NCBI RefSeq assembly: GCF_013364155.1
Contig: NZ_CP054916.1
Span: 1,116,001 to 1,180,000, forward strand
Length of the DNA: 64,000 bases
Direction: 5' to 3'
Origin: Streptomyces sp. NA02950
GTDB lineage: Bacteria; Actinomycetota; Actinomycetes; Streptomycetales; Streptomycetaceae
Part shown: positions 36,169 to 47,903 of the stretch, one piece after another
Layout of the letters: each line of letters begins with the position of its first letter
How positions within the stretch are numbered: position 1 is the stretch's first letter
Position numbers and translations under genes: made by a program
The notes under the pieces: model-generated
The model's input: only the letters and a program-made list of their open reading frames with translations
What the model was told of the DNA's origin: nothing
Database searches by the model: none

Positions 36169-36527
36169 ACGTCTCCCCCTTGCGTGTGGTGCGTGATGAG
36201 CGTGGTTGCACAGGACGGACGGGCGGCCGCGCCCGAAGATGGTTTGGAGTCGGCGAGATGACTCCTTCGGTGCGGCCGCCCGTCCGTCTTCCCCCCACTT
36301 TGTGTGGGCCACCAGAGTGGCCCGCCGCGGGTCCCGGCGGCAGGGCTGCGCGGCCCTCGATCCGGGGCCGTCCGGCCCTTGTCCGGCGGGGTGCGGCCGG
36401 GGCGCCGGCAAAACGGTCCGGCAGCATGCCGTGCCGGTCCGCCGGCGCAGTCACCCTTGAAGCCCGACCCCGGCCGTGCCAGCGTGGCGATCCGTCCATC
36501 CGCCCTCCGCCACCTCGGGAGACACCG
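36169..36527. other. Divergent intergenic region, no gene seen
   Basis: About 360 bp between the lamin-tail gene (minus) and the acyl-CoA synthetase (plus). It must hold both promoters. I see no conserved motif or supported small gene. Confidence 0.4.
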
Positions 36528-38108
36528 GTGACCGCATCCTCCCTGCCCGTGGACATCGTGCGCGCCCGCCGCCACGGCATCGCCGATCTGCTGTCGCGCA
36601 CCGCGCTGCGGCTGCCGCACAAGACCGCCGTGGTCGACGGTCCGCTGCGGCAGACGTTCGCCGAACTCGACGCGGTGGTGGACCGGACCGCGGGTGCGCT
36701 GGCCGCGCGGGGAGTGGCCCGGGGCGACCGGGTGGTGCTGTACGCGCGCAACGCCCACGGTTTTGTGGTCGCCTACTTCGCGCTCGCCCGGCTGGGCGCG
36801 GTGTCGGTCCCGGTCAACTTCATGCTGACCCCGCCCGAAGTCGCCTATGTGCTGGACCATTCGGGAGCGGTGGGCATCGTCGCGGGCGCCGATCTGCTCG
36901 ACGCGGCCGACGCGGCGCTGGCGGAGGCGGCGCCACCGCGCCTCGTGGTGCGCGCGGCGATCGGCGGCGGGCGCGGGGAGTGGGAGGACCTGGCCGCGCT
37001 GGGCGAGGAGGACGGCCACCCGGTGCCCGACCCCGCCCTGGCCGACGACGATCCGGTGCAGCTGATGTACACCTCGGGGACCGAGTCCCGGCCCAAGGGC
37101 GCCATCATGACCAGCCGCAACCTGATCTCCCAGTATCTGACGGCGATCGTGGTCGGCGACATGTCGGCCGATGACGTGGAGATCCACGCGCTGCCGCTGT
37201 ACCACTGCGCCCAGCTGCACGCCTGTCTCACCCCGGACGTCTATCTCGGCGCCACCTCCCTGGTGCTGCCCAGCCCGGATCCGGCGACCCTGCTGGCCAC
37301 CATCGAGGCGGAGCGGGTGACCAAGCTGTTCGCACCACCGACGGTCTGGATCGCGCTGCTGCGCCATCCGGAGTTCGGCACCCGCGACCTGTCGTCGCTG
37401 CGCAAGGGCTACTACGGCGCGGCGTCCATGCCGGTGGCCGTGCTGGCCGAGCTGCGCCACCGGCTGCCGGGGCTGGCGCTGTACAACCTCTACGGCCAGA
37501 CCGAGATGTCCCCGATCGCCACCGTGCTGGGCCCGGACGACCAGGAGCGCAAGGCCGGTTCCGCGGGGCGGGCCGCGCTCAACGTCGAGACGCTGGTGGT
37601 GGACGAGGACGACCGCCCGGTGCCGCCGGGCACGGTCGGCGAGATCGTGCACCGGGGCCCGCACACCATGCTCGGCTACTGGCGGGACCCCGAGCGCACC
37701 GCGGAGACGTTCCGGGGCGGCTGGTTCCACAGCGGCGATCTGGGGGTGATGGACAACGAGGGGTATCTGACCGTCGTCGACCGCAAGAAGGACATGGTGA
37801 ACAGCGGCGGGGAGAACGTGTCCGGACGCGAGGTGGAGGAGGTCATCCACACCCACCCGGCGGTCACCGAGGCCGCGGTGTTCGGGGTGCCGCATCCGTA
37901 CTGGATCGAGGCGGTGACGGCGGTGGTGGTGCCGCGGCCGGGTGAGACGGTGGACGTCCAGGACATCCTGGACCACTGCCGCTCCCGGCTCGCGGGCTAC
38001 AAGGTGCCCAAGTACGTGGCGCTGGCCGAGTCGTTGCCGAAGAACCCGAGCGGCAAGATTCTCAAGCGTCAACTCCGCACGGCCTACGCACACTTGGGTG
38101 ACGTCTGA
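36528..38108 (+). CDS. Acyl-CoA synthetase / AMP-dependent ligase
   Basis: A 526-residue ANL-superfamily enzyme. The P-loop is 'LMYTSGTESRPKG', A5 is 'YNLYGQTEMSP', A7 is 'GWFHSGDLGVMDNEGYL', A8 'RKKDMVNSGGENVSGREVEE', and the catalytic Lys is in 'KNPSGKILKRQL' near the C-terminus. It activates a carboxylic acid, probably a fatty acid, as acyl-AMP and then acyl-CoA; substrate not defined. GTG 36528 follows GGGAG and gives the normal family length; the open frame extends 139 codons further upstream without a ribosome site or homology. Confidence 0.92.
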   Translation: MTASSLPVDIVRARRHGIADLLSRTALRLPHKTAVVDGPLRQTFAELDAVVDRTAGALAARGVARGDRVVLYARNAHGFVVAYFALARLGAVSVPVNFMLTPPEVAYVLDHSGAVGIVAGADLLDAADAALAEAAPPRLVVRAAIGGGRGEWEDLAALGEEDGHPVPDPALADDDPVQLMYTSGTESRPKGAIMTSRNLISQYLTAIVVGDMSADDVEIHALPLYHCAQLHACLTPDVYLGATSLVLPSPDPATLLATIEAERVTKLFAPPTVWIALLRHPEFGTRDLSSLRKGYYGAASMPVAVLAELRHRLPGLALYNLYGQTEMSPIATVLGPDDQERKAGSAGRAALNVETLVVDEDDRPVPPGTVGEIVHRGPHTMLGYWRDPERTAETFRGGWFHSGDLGVMDNEGYLTVVDRKKDMVNSGGENVSGREVEEVIHTHPAVTEAAVFGVPHPYWIEAVTAVVVPRPGETVDVQDILDHCRSRLAGYKVPKYVALAESLPKNPSGKILKRQLRTAYAHLGDV

Positions 38109-38441
38109 CCATCATGTGGACCACGGTTGACGGACGGGATCGGCGCGGTGCTCAATGATGCGCGTGAGGAGTGCGCTGCCCCTGGTCACCCGCGACCACA
38201 TCGACTTCGGTCGGGTGTGGTCGGCGTCGTGTCCGTTCTGACCCGGCAGCGGGCCGTTCCACCGGCCGATCCCCCGTCGCGGCCCCGCCGCCCCTCCCCC
38301 GGCGTCTGACACCGGCGCTCCGCCCGTTGCGGTGCCCCGGGCATCCGCGTCCGCGGCGCGGCGCCCGGCCGCTCCCTCCCGTTCCTCCCTCGTCCCGTTG
38401 CGCGTTCCCCTGCGCACATCCCTGTTGCGAAAGGCCCTTCC
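38109..38441. other. Intergenic region, no gene seen
   Basis: About 330 bp between the acyl-CoA synthetase and the GNAT gene. Antisense frames overlap the GNAT gene and are not supported. No clear hairpin or promoter motif could be assigned. Confidence 0.4.
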
Positions 38442-38963
38442 ATGGCTGTGGAGTTCGTTTCCGCCTCCGTCGCCGAACCTCCGGCACGGTTCGCGGTGGT
38501 CCCTGTCACCGTGGACGATCCGCTGGTGGAGCCGCTGCTGCGCGAGCTGGGGGACGAGTACTCCCGCCGTTACGGCAAGGACGCCCACGGCGAGATCAGC
38601 CGCTATCCGGCCGAGGAGTTCGCACCGCCGCACGGACTGCTGCTCCTGCTGCTGGAGGACGGCGAGCCGGTGGCTGGGGGCGCGTTCCGCCGCTACGACG
38701 CGCGCACCGCCGAACTCAAGCGGATCTGGACCCACTCCGGCCACCGGCGGCGCGGGCTCGCCCGCAGGGTGCTGGCCGAGCTGGAGCGGGCCGCGGCCGA
38801 GCGCGGGTACCAACGCCTCTACCTGACCACCGGGCCACGGCAGCCGGAAGCACGCGGGCTCTATCTCGCCACCGGATACACCCCGCTGTTCGACCTCAGC
38901 GCCGACCCGGAGACCATCGGCCCGCTGCCCTTCGAGAAATCCCTCGTCACACCGGACCGGTGA
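38442..38963 (+). CDS. GNAT family N-acetyltransferase
   Basis: A 173-residue acetyltransferase. Acetyl-CoA-binding motif A is 'HRRRGLARRVLAELERAA' (about 106-123), preceded by 'AELKRIWTHSG' and followed by 'YLATGYTPLFD'. The substrate is unknown. GAAAGG is upstream of the ATG. It stands alone. Confidence 0.9.
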   Translation: MAVEFVSASVAEPPARFAVVPVTVDDPLVEPLLRELGDEYSRRYGKDAHGEISRYPAEEFAPPHGLLLLLLEDGEPVAGGAFRRYDARTAELKRIWTHSGHRRRGLARRVLAELERAAAERGYQRLYLTTGPRQPEARGLYLATGYTPLFDLSADPETIGPLPFEKSLVTPDR

Positions 38964-39004
38964 ACGAGTACGGGGGCGGACGGCGTGGCGGGGCGAGGGG
39001 ACGG

Positions 39005-40003
39005 TCAGCGGCGGCGTGAGCGCCGGGGCGCCTCCTCCTCGTCCTCGTCGGGCTCCTGCTCGTACGCGTCTTCGTCTTCGTCGTATGCGTCTTCTCCGCC
39101 CTCGCGGCCCTCGTCCTCTTCGTCCTCTTCGTCCTCTTCGTATGCGTCTTCGATTTCTTCGTCTTCGTCTTCGTCTTCGTCTTCTCTGTCTTCGTCTTCT
39201 CTGTCTTCGTCTTCTCCGTCGACGACCTCGCCCTCGCGGATCTCGCCGCGCCAGCCTTCGATCTCGTCGGGCTCGAGCAGGACTTCGGCCATCAGATGGC
39301 GGCGGAAGTGCTTCAATTCCAGCCGCGCCCGGCGGCCCTGGGCCCGCCAGATGTTTCCGGTGCGCTCGAAGAAGCCCTGCGGGTAGTACTGGAGGACCAG
39401 CAGGATCCGGGTGAGCTCAGGTGCGATCTCGTGGAACGTGACCGCGCCGTTGACATGGCCCTTCTCGGCGCGTGAGGTCCAGATGATGCGCTTGTCCGGC
39501 ACCTGCTCGACGATCTCGGAGTGCCACTTGCGGTGCGACCAGAAGACCTGGGCCTTCCAGTCCAGCTCGGTGTCGGACTCCTGCGAGACGTCTTCGACCT
39601 TCTTCATATAGCTGGGGAAGTCCTCGAACTGGGTCCACAGATCGTAGGTGAGCGAGACGGGGGCCCCGACGTCGATCTGCTCGACGATATTGGTGACCTT
39701 CAGCTTCTTGTCCCGGTCACCCCCCTTGCCACCGCCCAGACCCGGGATCACTTCCTCGGCCTTGTCCACCGCCTTGTCCTTGACCGTCTCCAACCCCGCC
39801 TTCACCAGCGGCTTCATCGGCAGGTCCAGACCGTCTCCGGTCTTGCCGACGGCCTTCTTGCCACGCTGGGTCACCGATGACACGGCCTTCTGACCCAGGG
39901 CTCCGAGGAGGTTCCGCGCCTCCTTCTTCAGACGATCGGTGGGCAGCTCCTCGGCGAGGGCGCCGAGCCCTCCCGAGCCTCGTTCATCCGCCTTCTGCGC
40001 CAT
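39005..40003 (-). CDS. SRPBCC (START/cyclase-like) protein with long acidic tail
   Basis: A 332-residue protein. A basic helical N-terminus (1-100) leads to an SRPBCC lipid-binding fold (about 101-245: 'VEQIDVGAPVSLTYDLWTQF', 'WTSRAEKGHVNGAVTFHEI'). The last 80 residues are almost only Glu/Asp with Tyr and end in Arg-rich 'RRSRRR'. Similar proteins occur in Streptomyces beside gas-vesicle genes, as I recall; none are in this window. The gene is 6 bp downstream of a gene whose tail is strongly basic, so the two products may bind each other. Confidence 0.82.
   Translation of the reverse strand: MAQKADERGSGGLGALAEELPTDRLKKEARNLLGALGQKAVSSVTQRGKKAVGKTGDGLDLPMKPLVKAGLETVKDKAVDKAEEVIPGLGGGKGGDRDKKLKVTNIVEQIDVGAPVSLTYDLWTQFEDFPSYMKKVEDVSQESDTELDWKAQVFWSHRKWHSEIVEQVPDKRIIWTSRAEKGHVNGAVTFHEIAPELTRILLVLQYYPQGFFERTGNIWRAQGRRARLELKHFRRHLMAEVLLEPDEIEGWRGEIREGEVVDGEDEDREDEDREDEDEDEDEEIEDAYEEDEEDEEDEGREGGEDAYDEDEDAYEQEPDEDEEEAPRRSRRR
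39112..39217. repeat. Simple-sequence tract encoding the acidic tail
   Basis: Repeats of TCTTCG and TCCTCTTCG on the plus strand encode alternating Glu and Asp on the minus strand. The tract is markedly AT-richer than its surroundings and is prone to length change. Confidence 0.75.
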
Positions 40004-40009
40004 GGACCC

Positions 40010-40591
40010 TCACCCCTGACTCCGTCGTCCGGACCCACCGGACTCGCTCCGCTTCCGGGTCTTCGCCGGGCGGTCGGCGGCCGGTTTCCGCCGCCGGTCC
40101 TCGCTCCGGCTCCGCTCCCCGCCGCGCGTGCGCTCCTCGCTCCGGCTCCGCCCGCCGGACCGCGCGGCGGAAGCGTCCTTGCGCTCCCGCGCCTTGCCCT
40201 TCGCCTCCCGCTTCCCGGAGGTGCCCCGCTGCTCGGAGGCGTCCCGCTCCTCGGAGGTCTCCTGCCGCTCGGACCCGTCCGGCTTCTCGGAGGTGTCCCC
40301 GCCGGGGCGCAGTGTGTTCGCCCGGCGCTCCAGCCGGTCACTCAGGGCGTTCATACGGTTACTGGCCACCGACACGACGGCCGACCGCCCCGCCGACGCC
40401 ACCTTGCCGCGCACATCACGGCCCACCTTGCCGATCTCGGAGGTGGGCAGTGCGTCGGTGCCCACCGGGACGCGGCCGGACGCGAGACGCTTGCCCGCCG
40501 CCATACCGGCGAGGGCGACGGCCCACCGCATCCTGCGGCGGCGTCCGAAGAGGTAACCGCTGGCGAAGGCCAGCGCCGCCTCGCTCTTCAT
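40010..40591 (-). CDS. Membrane-associated protein with Arg/Ser/Glu-rich tail
   Basis: A 193-residue protein. Residues 1-35 ('SEAALAFASGYLFGRRRRMR' then 'WAVALAGMAAGKRLA') contain weak hydrophobic stretches split by an Arg cluster. A helical part (36-90) precedes a low-complexity tail rich in Arg, Lys, Ser and Glu. I do not recognise a functional domain. It is 6 bp upstream of the acidic-tailed SRPBCC gene on the same strand and clearly co-transcribed with it. Its tail is net basic. Confidence 0.72.
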   Translation of the reverse strand: MKSEAALAFASGYLFGRRRRMRWAVALAGMAAGKRLASGRVPVGTDALPTSEIGKVGRDVRGKVASAGRSAVVSVASNRMNALSDRLERRANTLRPGGDTSEKPDGSERQETSEERDASEQRGTSGKREAKGKARERKDASAARSGGRSRSEERTRGGERSRSEDRRRKPAADRPAKTRKRSESGGSGRRSQG

Positions 40592-40708
40592 GATCGGTCC
40601 TCCTCACCGCCGCCGGAACACGGCCATCACCCGGAGAGCCCACACACGGGCCTCAGTTTCGATTATGTCGCATTCACCCCATTTGGTGATTTTCTGGGAA
40701 CGGTGCGA

Positions 40709-41863
40709 TCAGGCCGCGAGCGCCGGGTGCAGCACCACTTTGGTGTAGCCCTCGATCCGCTGATCGAACTTCTCGTACGCCGACGGCGCCTGGTCCAGCG
40801 GGAGTTCGTACGAGACCACGAAACTGGGCTTGGCCCGACGGGCGATGATCATGTCGCGCAGCTGGCGGTTGTACCGCTTGACGTTGCACTGGCCGGTGCC
40901 GATCCACTGCCCCTTCTCGAACATCCGGCCGATGGAGAGGAGGAGCTGGCCGTGTTTGGCGTGCTCATCGGGGGCGCCGGGGTCGGACGGCACGTACAGG
41001 CCCGGCACCCCGAGCATCCCGGTCGGCCGCACGGTGTCGACGAGCTCGTTGAGGACGACCGCCGGCTCCTCGTGGCCGGCGTCGCGGGACCGGGCCTGGT
41101 AGCCCACCGCGTCCACACCCTTGTCGGTGCCCTCGCCACCGGTCCGGTCCTTGATCTGCTCCGCCGGGTCGCCCTTGGTGAAGTCGATGGCGACCGCCCC
41201 GATCTCGTCGGCCTTGGCGAGCCGCTCGGGCACCCGGTCCACCGAGAACACCTTGGCGGCGCCGCGCAGCAGGGCCGAGTAGGCGGCCATCAGCCCCACC
41301 GGTCCCGCGCCGTAGACCACCACGCTCTCGCCCGGGGAGACCTGTGCCAGCTCACATCCGTGATAGCCGGTCGGGAAGATATCCGCGAGCAGGACGAAGT
41401 CGGTCTCGAACTCATCGCCCTCGGGCAGCTTCAGACAGTTGAAGTCGGCGAAGGGCACTCGCAGCCGCTCGGCTTGGCCACCGGTGTATGGGCCCATCGC
41501 CACATAGCCGTAGGCGCCACCCGCGAAGCCGGGGTTGACCGTCAGACAGAAGCCGGTGTAGCCCGCGAGGCAGTTCTTGCAGAATCCGCAGGCCACGTTG
41601 AACGGTACGACCACGCGGTCCCCTTTGGACAGCGAGGTGACGCCCGAGCCGGTTTCCTCGATGATGCCCATGTTCTCGTGCCCGAAGACGATGCCCGGCC
41701 GGGCCGCCGTACGGCCCTCGTACATATGCAGGTCGGCGCCGCAGATCGCGCTGGACGTGACCCGTACGATCGCATCGTTCGGGTGGTCGATCCGGGGGTC
41801 GTCGACATCCCTCACGGCCACGGTGAAGGGTTTCTCGTAGACGACGGCTCTCACCTCGGCCAC
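40709..41863 (-). CDS. fdhA: Glutathione-independent formaldehyde dehydrogenase (zinc MDR family)
   Basis: A 384-residue zinc dehydrogenase. Catalytic zinc sites are 'SSAICGADLHMYEG' (about 37-50) and 'VFGHENMG'; the structural zinc lobe is 'CGFCKNCLAGYTGFC'; the NAD fold has 'VVVYGAGPVGLMAAYSALL'. The insert 'GYQARSRDAGHEEPA' is typical of the glutathione-independent formaldehyde dismutase/dehydrogenase branch. It oxidises formaldehyde or related aldehydes. It lies 69 bp downstream of glpK on the same strand, so read-through from glpFK is possible. Confidence 0.92.
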   Translation of the reverse strand: MAEVRAVVYEKPFTVAVRDVDDPRIDHPNDAIVRVTSSAICGADLHMYEGRTAARPGIVFGHENMGIIEETGSGVTSLSKGDRVVVPFNVACGFCKNCLAGYTGFCLTVNPGFAGGAYGYVAMGPYTGGQAERLRVPFADFNCLKLPEGDEFETDFVLLADIFPTGYHGCELAQVSPGESVVVYGAGPVGLMAAYSALLRGAAKVFSVDRVPERLAKADEIGAVAIDFTKGDPAEQIKDRTGGEGTDKGVDAVGYQARSRDAGHEEPAVVLNELVDTVRPTGMLGVPGLYVPSDPGAPDEHAKHGQLLLSIGRMFEKGQWIGTGQCNVKRYNRQLRDMIIARRAKPSFVVSYELPLDQAPSAYEKFDQRIEGYTKVVLHPALAA

Positions 41864-41932
41864 CTCCGCGTCGCCGGGTACGTTCCCAGGTAAACGCCGC
41901 CCGGTGACCGCCGCAACCGCGCGCCACGGACG

Positions 41933-43450
<1,518 letters not shown>

Positions 43451-43486
43451 CCTTCCGCCGCCTCTCGTGGATGGGTCCGGCCCGGC

Positions 43487-44335
43487 TCAGCTCTCCGGAG
43501 CGGGGGTGCGTCCCACTTCCTGCTGCCCGGCGACCGGGAGGAAGCGGCTGATCAGGACCTTGTACAGGGCCGCGCCGACCAGTCCGCCGACCAGCGGTCC
43601 GACGATGGGCACCCAGAAGTAGAGATTCCCGTACTGGTCCCGCCAGGCGGTGTCGTACCCGGTGAGGAAACTGGCCAGCCGGGGGCCGAAGTCACGGGCC
43701 GGGTTGATGGCGTATCCGGCGTCGGCGCCCCACGCCATGCCGATCGCGACCACGATGAGGCCGATGATGAACGGGCCAAGATTGGCCTGCGGGGGCGTGT
43801 TCAGCAGATCGGTGACGGCGAAGATGAGCAGCACCAGGATGGCGGTGCCGATGATCTGGTCGCGCAGCGCGCCCCATTCGCTCACCGGGAGCGAGCCGTT
43901 GCCCGGGAGGGTGGAGAACACGAACTGGGTTTTGAAGGTGTGCTTCGGGTCGGCGCCCGCCAGCACCTCGGTGTAGTTCCAGCGCACCAGCAGGGCGGCC
44001 ACGAACGCACCGAGCGTCTGGGCCAGGGTGTAGGGCAGCACCTTGCTCCAGGGGAAGCCCTTGAAGGCCGCCAGGGAGAGGGTGACCGCCGGATTGATGT
44101 GCGCACCGCTGAGCCGTGCGGCGACGTAGACGCCCAGGGTGACGCCGAGTCCCCAGGCCCAGGCGATGGAGTCGTGGTCGCCGAGCGCGCCGGGCGGGTC
44201 GGTGAGCGCGCCGCCCGCCACCACCTGTGCGACCACACCGCATCCGAAGAGGATGAGCACCATCGTCCCGGCGAACTCCGCGGAGAGTTCGCCGATGAGT
44301 CCCGAGCGCCGGCCTTCCCGCTTCTCCTCCGTCAT
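43487..44335 (-). CDS. glpF: Glycerol uptake facilitator (MIP/aquaglyceroporin)
   Basis: A 282-residue MIP channel with six helices. Both pore motifs are present, 'AHINPAVTLSLAAF' and 'GYAINPARDFGPRL'; the Asp after the second NPAR marks a glycerol-conducting channel. It is the first gene of glpF-glpK. A 12-bp terminator upstream isolates it from the phosphoketolase gene. No GylR-type regulator is adjacent. Confidence 0.95.
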   Translation of the reverse strand: MTEEKREGRRSGLIGELSAEFAGTMVLILFGCGVVAQVVAGGALTDPPGALGDHDSIAWAWGLGVTLGVYVAARLSGAHINPAVTLSLAAFKGFPWSKVLPYTLAQTLGAFVAALLVRWNYTEVLAGADPKHTFKTQFVFSTLPGNGSLPVSEWGALRDQIIGTAILVLLIFAVTDLLNTPPQANLGPFIIGLIVVAIGMAWGADAGYAINPARDFGPRLASFLTGYDTAWRDQYGNLYFWVPIVGPLVGGLVGAALYKVLISRFLPVAGQQEVGRTPAPES

Positions 44336-44394
44336 GGGCCCATGGTGTGCGCGGCGCGGGCGGGACGCCCTGTCCTGCTGGTCCGTACGGGTCA

Positions 44395-44430
44395 GGGGGC
44401 ACCGGGGCCGGAGCGGCTCCCGGTGCCCCC
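44395..44430 (-). terminator. Terminator after the phosphoketolase gene
   Basis: GGGGGCACCGGG (44395-44406) pairs perfectly with CCCGGTGCCCCC (44419-44430), 12-nt loop, 11 bp beyond the xfp stop on the minus strand and 60 bp before glpF. Confidence 0.85.
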
Positions 44431-44441
44431 TGCTCGGTGGC

Positions 44442-46826
44442 TCAGCCGCCCCAGGACCACTCCGCCACTTCGGGCATGTCGGTGCCGTGCTCGCGGATCC
44501 ACGCGCGGTGGCGGGCGCGCGCGTCCTGCATCCGCTGGCGTACGGCGGCGGCGCGCACCGCGAGGCCCGGGGTGCGGTCGATGACGTCCATCACCAGCCG
44601 GTAGCGGTCCAGGTCGTTGCGGACGACCATGTCGAAGGGCGTGGTGGTGGTGCCCGACTCCACATAGCCGCGCACATGCAGCCCCGGGTGAACGGCCCGG
44701 CGGTAGGCCAGCCGGTGCACCAGCCACGGATAGCCGTGGTAAGCGAAGATGACGGGCCGGTCGCGGGTGAACAGGGCGTCGAACTCGGCGTCCGGCATCC
44801 CGTGCGGATGTTCCTTCTGGGGCAGCAGCCGGGTCATGTCGACGACGTTGACGACGCGTACCGCCACATCGGGAAGGTGGCGGCGGAGGATCCCGGCGGC
44901 CGCCAGGACCTCCTGGGTGGGGACGTCGCCCGCGGCGGCCAGCACCACATCGGGTTCGCCGGTGCCGTTCTCGGTGCCCGCCCAGTCCCAGCTTCCGGCG
45001 CCGCGGGCGCAGTGGGCGCGGGCCTGGTCGAGGTCGAGCCAGTCGAAGCAGGGCTGTTTGCCCGCGACGACGACGTTGACGTAGTCCCGGCTGCGCAGCA
45101 CGTGGTCGGCCACGCAGAGCAGGGTGTTGGCGTCCGGCGGCAGATAGACCCGCACCACCTCGGGGCTCTTGTTGAGCACGTGGTCCACGAAGCCGGGGTC
45201 CTGGTGCGAGAAGCCGTTGTGGTCCTGCCGCCAGACATGGGAGGTCAGCAGGTAGTTGAGGGAGGCCACGGGGCGCCGCCACGGCAGCGCGCGGGACACC
45301 TTCAGCCATTTGATGTGCTGGTTGACCATGGAGTCGACGATGTGGACGAACGCCTCGTAACAGGAGAACAGCCCGTGCCGTCCGGTGAGCAGATAGCCCT
45401 CCAGCCAGCCCTGGCAGACATGTTCGGAGAGGATCTCCATCACCCGGCCGTGCCGGTTCAGATGCTCGTCGGTGCTCAGGGTCTCTTCCTGCCACGCCTT
45501 CCCGGTGGCCTGGAAGAGGGCCTGGAGCCGGTTGGACGCGGTCTCGTCGGGGCCGACGACCCGGAAGTCACGGCGGTCGCCGGTGTCCTCCATGACCCGC
45601 TCCAGGAGGTCGCCGAGCACCCGGGTGGGCTCGTGCAGCGTCACCCCGGGCTTGTCGACGGGGACCGCGTACCGGTCCAGCGCGGGCATCGGCAGATCGC
45701 GCACCAGCAGTCCGCCGTTGGTGTGCGGATTGGCACCCAGCCGCCGCTGTCCCTCGGGGACACATGCCAGCACCTGCGGCCGGGGGCGCCCGTCGCCGTC
45801 GAACAGTTCCTCGGGCCGGTAGGAGCGCAGCCACCGCTCCAGCTGCCGCAGATGCTCCGGGTTCTCCCGGACGCCCGGCAGCGGGACCTGGTGGGAGCGC
45901 CAGGTGCCCTCGACGGGGACGCCGTCGACCTCGGCGGGCCCGGTCCAGCCCTTGGGGGTGCGCAGCACGATCACCGGCCAGCGCGGGCGTTCGCCGACGC
46001 CCTCCTCGCGGGCGGTGCGCTGGAGCAGGGCGATCCGGTCGAGGGCCTGGTCCATGGCCCGGGCCAGGTCCCGGTGGACCTGGAGCGGTTCGTCGCCGCT
46101 CACCTGGATCGGCTCATGGCCGTATCCGCGCAGCAGGTCGTCGAGTTCGGGCTCGGGGAGGCGGGCGAGGACCGTGGGGTTGGCGATCTTGTAGCCGTTG
46201 AGGTGGAGGATGGGCAGCACGGCGCCGTCGTGGACCGGGTCGAGGAACTTGTTCGCGTGCCAGGAGGCGGCCAGTGGTCCGGTCTCGGCTTCCCCGTCGC
46301 CGATGACACAGGCGACGAGGAGGCCGGGGTTGTCCAGGGCCGCGCCGTAGGCGTGGGCGAGCGAGTAGCCGAGCTCACCGCCCTCGTGGATGGAGCCGGG
46401 GGTCTCGGGGGCGACATGGCTGGGCACCCCGCCGGGGAAGGAGAACTGGCGGAAGAGCCGCCCCATGCCCGCCGCGTCCCGGCTGACGTCGGGGTAGACG
46501 GCGGAGTAGCTGCCGTCCAGCCAGGAGCCCGCGAGCACCGCCGGGCCGCCGTGGCCGGGGCCCCAGACGCAGATGGCGTCCAGGTCGCGGGCCTTGATGA
46601 CCCGGTTGAGATGGGTGTGCACGAGGTTGAGCCCGGGTGAGGTGCCCCAGTGGCCCAGCAGCCGGGGCTTGATGTGGTCGGGGCGCAGCGGCTCGGTCAG
46701 CAACGGGTTCGTCAGCAGGTAGATCTGGCCGGCCGCGAGGTAGTTCGCGGCCCGCCAGTGGGCGTCCAGGGCGTGGAGTTCATCGTCGGCGAGCCCGCTG
46801 GTCGCCGGGGTCGGTGCGTCTGGCAT
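44442..46826 (-). CDS. xfp: Phosphoketolase (xylulose-5-phosphate/fructose-6-phosphate type)
   Basis: A 794-residue thiamine-diphosphate enzyme of normal length. Typical blocks are '[15 protein letters not shown]', '[10 protein letters not shown]', '[20 protein letters not shown]', the ThDP motif '[20 protein letters not shown]', and '[19 protein letters not shown]'. It splits xylulose-5-P or fructose-6-P to acetyl-phosphate, a route to ATP without respiration, which suits the hypoxia-type island. ATG 46826 follows GAGGGAGAGAGG. It overlaps the 3' end of the upstream universal stress protein gene by 47 bp. Confidence 0.94.
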   Translation of the reverse strand: MPDAPTPATSGLADDELHALDAHWRAANYLAAGQIYLLTNPLLTEPLRPDHIKPRLLGHWGTSPGLNLVHTHLNRVIKARDLDAICVWGPGHGGPAVLAGSWLDGSYSAVYPDVSRDAAGMGRLFRQFSFPGGVPSHVAPETPGSIHEGGELGYSLAHAYGAALDNPGLLVACVIGDGEAETGPLAASWHANKFLDPVHDGAVLPILHLNGYKIANPTVLARLPEPELDDLLRGYGHEPIQVSGDEPLQVHRDLARAMDQALDRIALLQRTAREEGVGERPRWPVIVLRTPKGWTGPAEVDGVPVEGTWRSHQVPLPGVRENPEHLRQLERWLRSYRPEELFDGDGRPRPQVLACVPEGQRRLGANPHTNGGLLVRDLPMPALDRYAVPVDKPGVTLHEPTRVLGDLLERVMEDTGDRRDFRVVGPDETASNRLQALFQATGKAWQEETLSTDEHLNRHGRVMEILSEHVCQGWLEGYLLTGRHGLFSCYEAFVHIVDSMVNQHIKWLKVSRALPWRRPVASLNYLLTSHVWRQDHNGFSHQDPGFVDHVLNKSPEVVRVYLPPDANTLLCVADHVLRSRDYVNVVVAGKQPCFDWLDLDQARAHCARGAGSWDWAGTENGTGEPDVVLAAAGDVPTQEVLAAAGILRRHLPDVAVRVVNVVDMTRLLPQKEHPHGMPDAEFDALFTRDRPVIFAYHGYPWLVHRLAYRRAVHPGLHVRGYVESGTTTTPFDMVVRNDLDRYRLVMDVIDRTPGLAVRAAAVRQRMQDARARHRAWIREHGTDMPEVAEWSWGG

Positions 46827-47841
46827 GGACCTCTCTCCCTCGTAGGGTGTCCGGCTCACAGCCGTCCGGACGGGTACCCGGTACCGGGCCGCCGCTGGTC
46901 CCGCGGCCCGGGTGTGCCCTTCGTTTCCGTTCCATGCGCGCGGGGTCCTCATCCCGCTCGGGGACGACCGCCACCGGACACGGTGCGTGGTGCAGCGCCG
47001 TGTGGACGACCCGGCCGAGTTGGAGCCCCGCGAGGTGGCCGTGGCGCCGGCGGGCGCCGAGGACCAGCAGATCGGCGGTGGCCGCCGCGTGCAGCAGCGC
47101 CTTGCGGGCCGGTCCCTCGACGGTCTCGCGGTTGACGACGACCTTGGGGTGGTCCCGCTCGGGGACCCGCAGGGCGTCGTCGAGGACGCGCTCGGCGCGG
47201 GCCCAGTGGGCGCGGACCGGATCGCCGTAGATCATCAGGTCGTCCGTGACCTTACCGGCCGGGCAGCGCCAGGACCGTACGGCGGTCAGCTCACGGCCGC
47301 CCGCTTCGGCCTCGCTGAAGGCGTACCGCAGGGCGGGCGCCGCCCGGTCGGCGGGCTCGTCCACGCCGAGCACGACCCGGCCGAAGGAGCCACGGCGGTT
47401 GGGCAGTCCGCCCCGTACCACGGTCACCGGGCAGGAGGCACGGGCGGCGACTGTCAGGGCGACCGATCCGAGGAGCAGTCCGGAGAGTTCGCCCCGGCCG
47501 CGCGCGCCGGTGACCACGCCGTACGCCTCCTCGCCCGCGCGCAGCAGCAGGGACACCGGGTCCTCCGGAAACACCTCGGTGGAGATCTTCACATCGGGGC
47601 CGCGCCGCCGCGCGCGGTCGGCCGCGGTGCCGGTGATCTGGTCGGCCATGACCCGGTCCCAGGGGTGCTCGGGGTCGGTGACGGGCCTGATGCCCTCGTA
47701 GCGCTCCCACAGGGAGCCGTGGACCAGGCGCAGTGGCACCCGGTGCCGGGACGCCGCGTCCACCGCCCAGTCCACCGCGTTGAGGCTGGACTGTGAGCCG
47801 TCGACACCCACGACCAGGGGAAGCGCCACCGTACCCACCAC
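46780..47841 (-). CDS. Universal stress protein, tandem Usp domains
   Basis: A 353-residue protein with two Usp domains. The first (about 7-143) has an intact ATP-binding motif, '[15 protein letters not shown]'. The second (about 155-296) is degenerate ('[18 protein letters not shown]'). Beyond the normal end '[10 protein letters not shown]' there is a 50-residue Arg/Gly-rich tail with no homology that runs 47 bp into xfp. GTG starts at 47841 or 47838. Two candidate DevR-like boxes lie 63-97 bp upstream. Usp proteins bind ATP and help survival in non-growing cells. Confidence 0.88.
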   Translation of the reverse strand: MVGTVALPLVVGVDGSQSSLNAVDWAVDAASRHRVPLRLVHGSLWERYEGIRPVTDPEHPWDRVMADQITGTAADRARRRGPDVKISTEVFPEDPVSLLLRAGEEAYGVVTGARGRGELSGLLLGSVALTVAARASCPVTVVRGGLPNRRGSFGRVVLGVDEPADRAAPALRYAFSEAEAGGRELTAVRSWRCPAGKVTDDLMIYGDPVRAHWARAERVLDDALRVPERDHPKVVVNRETVEGPARKALLHAAATADLLVLGARRRHGHLAGLQLGRVVHTALHHAPCPVAVVPERDEDPARMERKRRAHPGRGTSGGPVPGTRPDGCEPDTLRGREVHARRTDPGDQRARRR

Positions 47842-47903
47842 CCTTCACCGTGGCCTTCGCCGTCCGACGCCCCCACCTTCCCGCCGTCCGGCCCGGGGCG
47901 CGA

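Noticed and set aside
38109..38813. A possible minus-strand gene opposite the GNAT gene
   Set aside because: Overlaps a clear acetyltransferase and has shadow composition.
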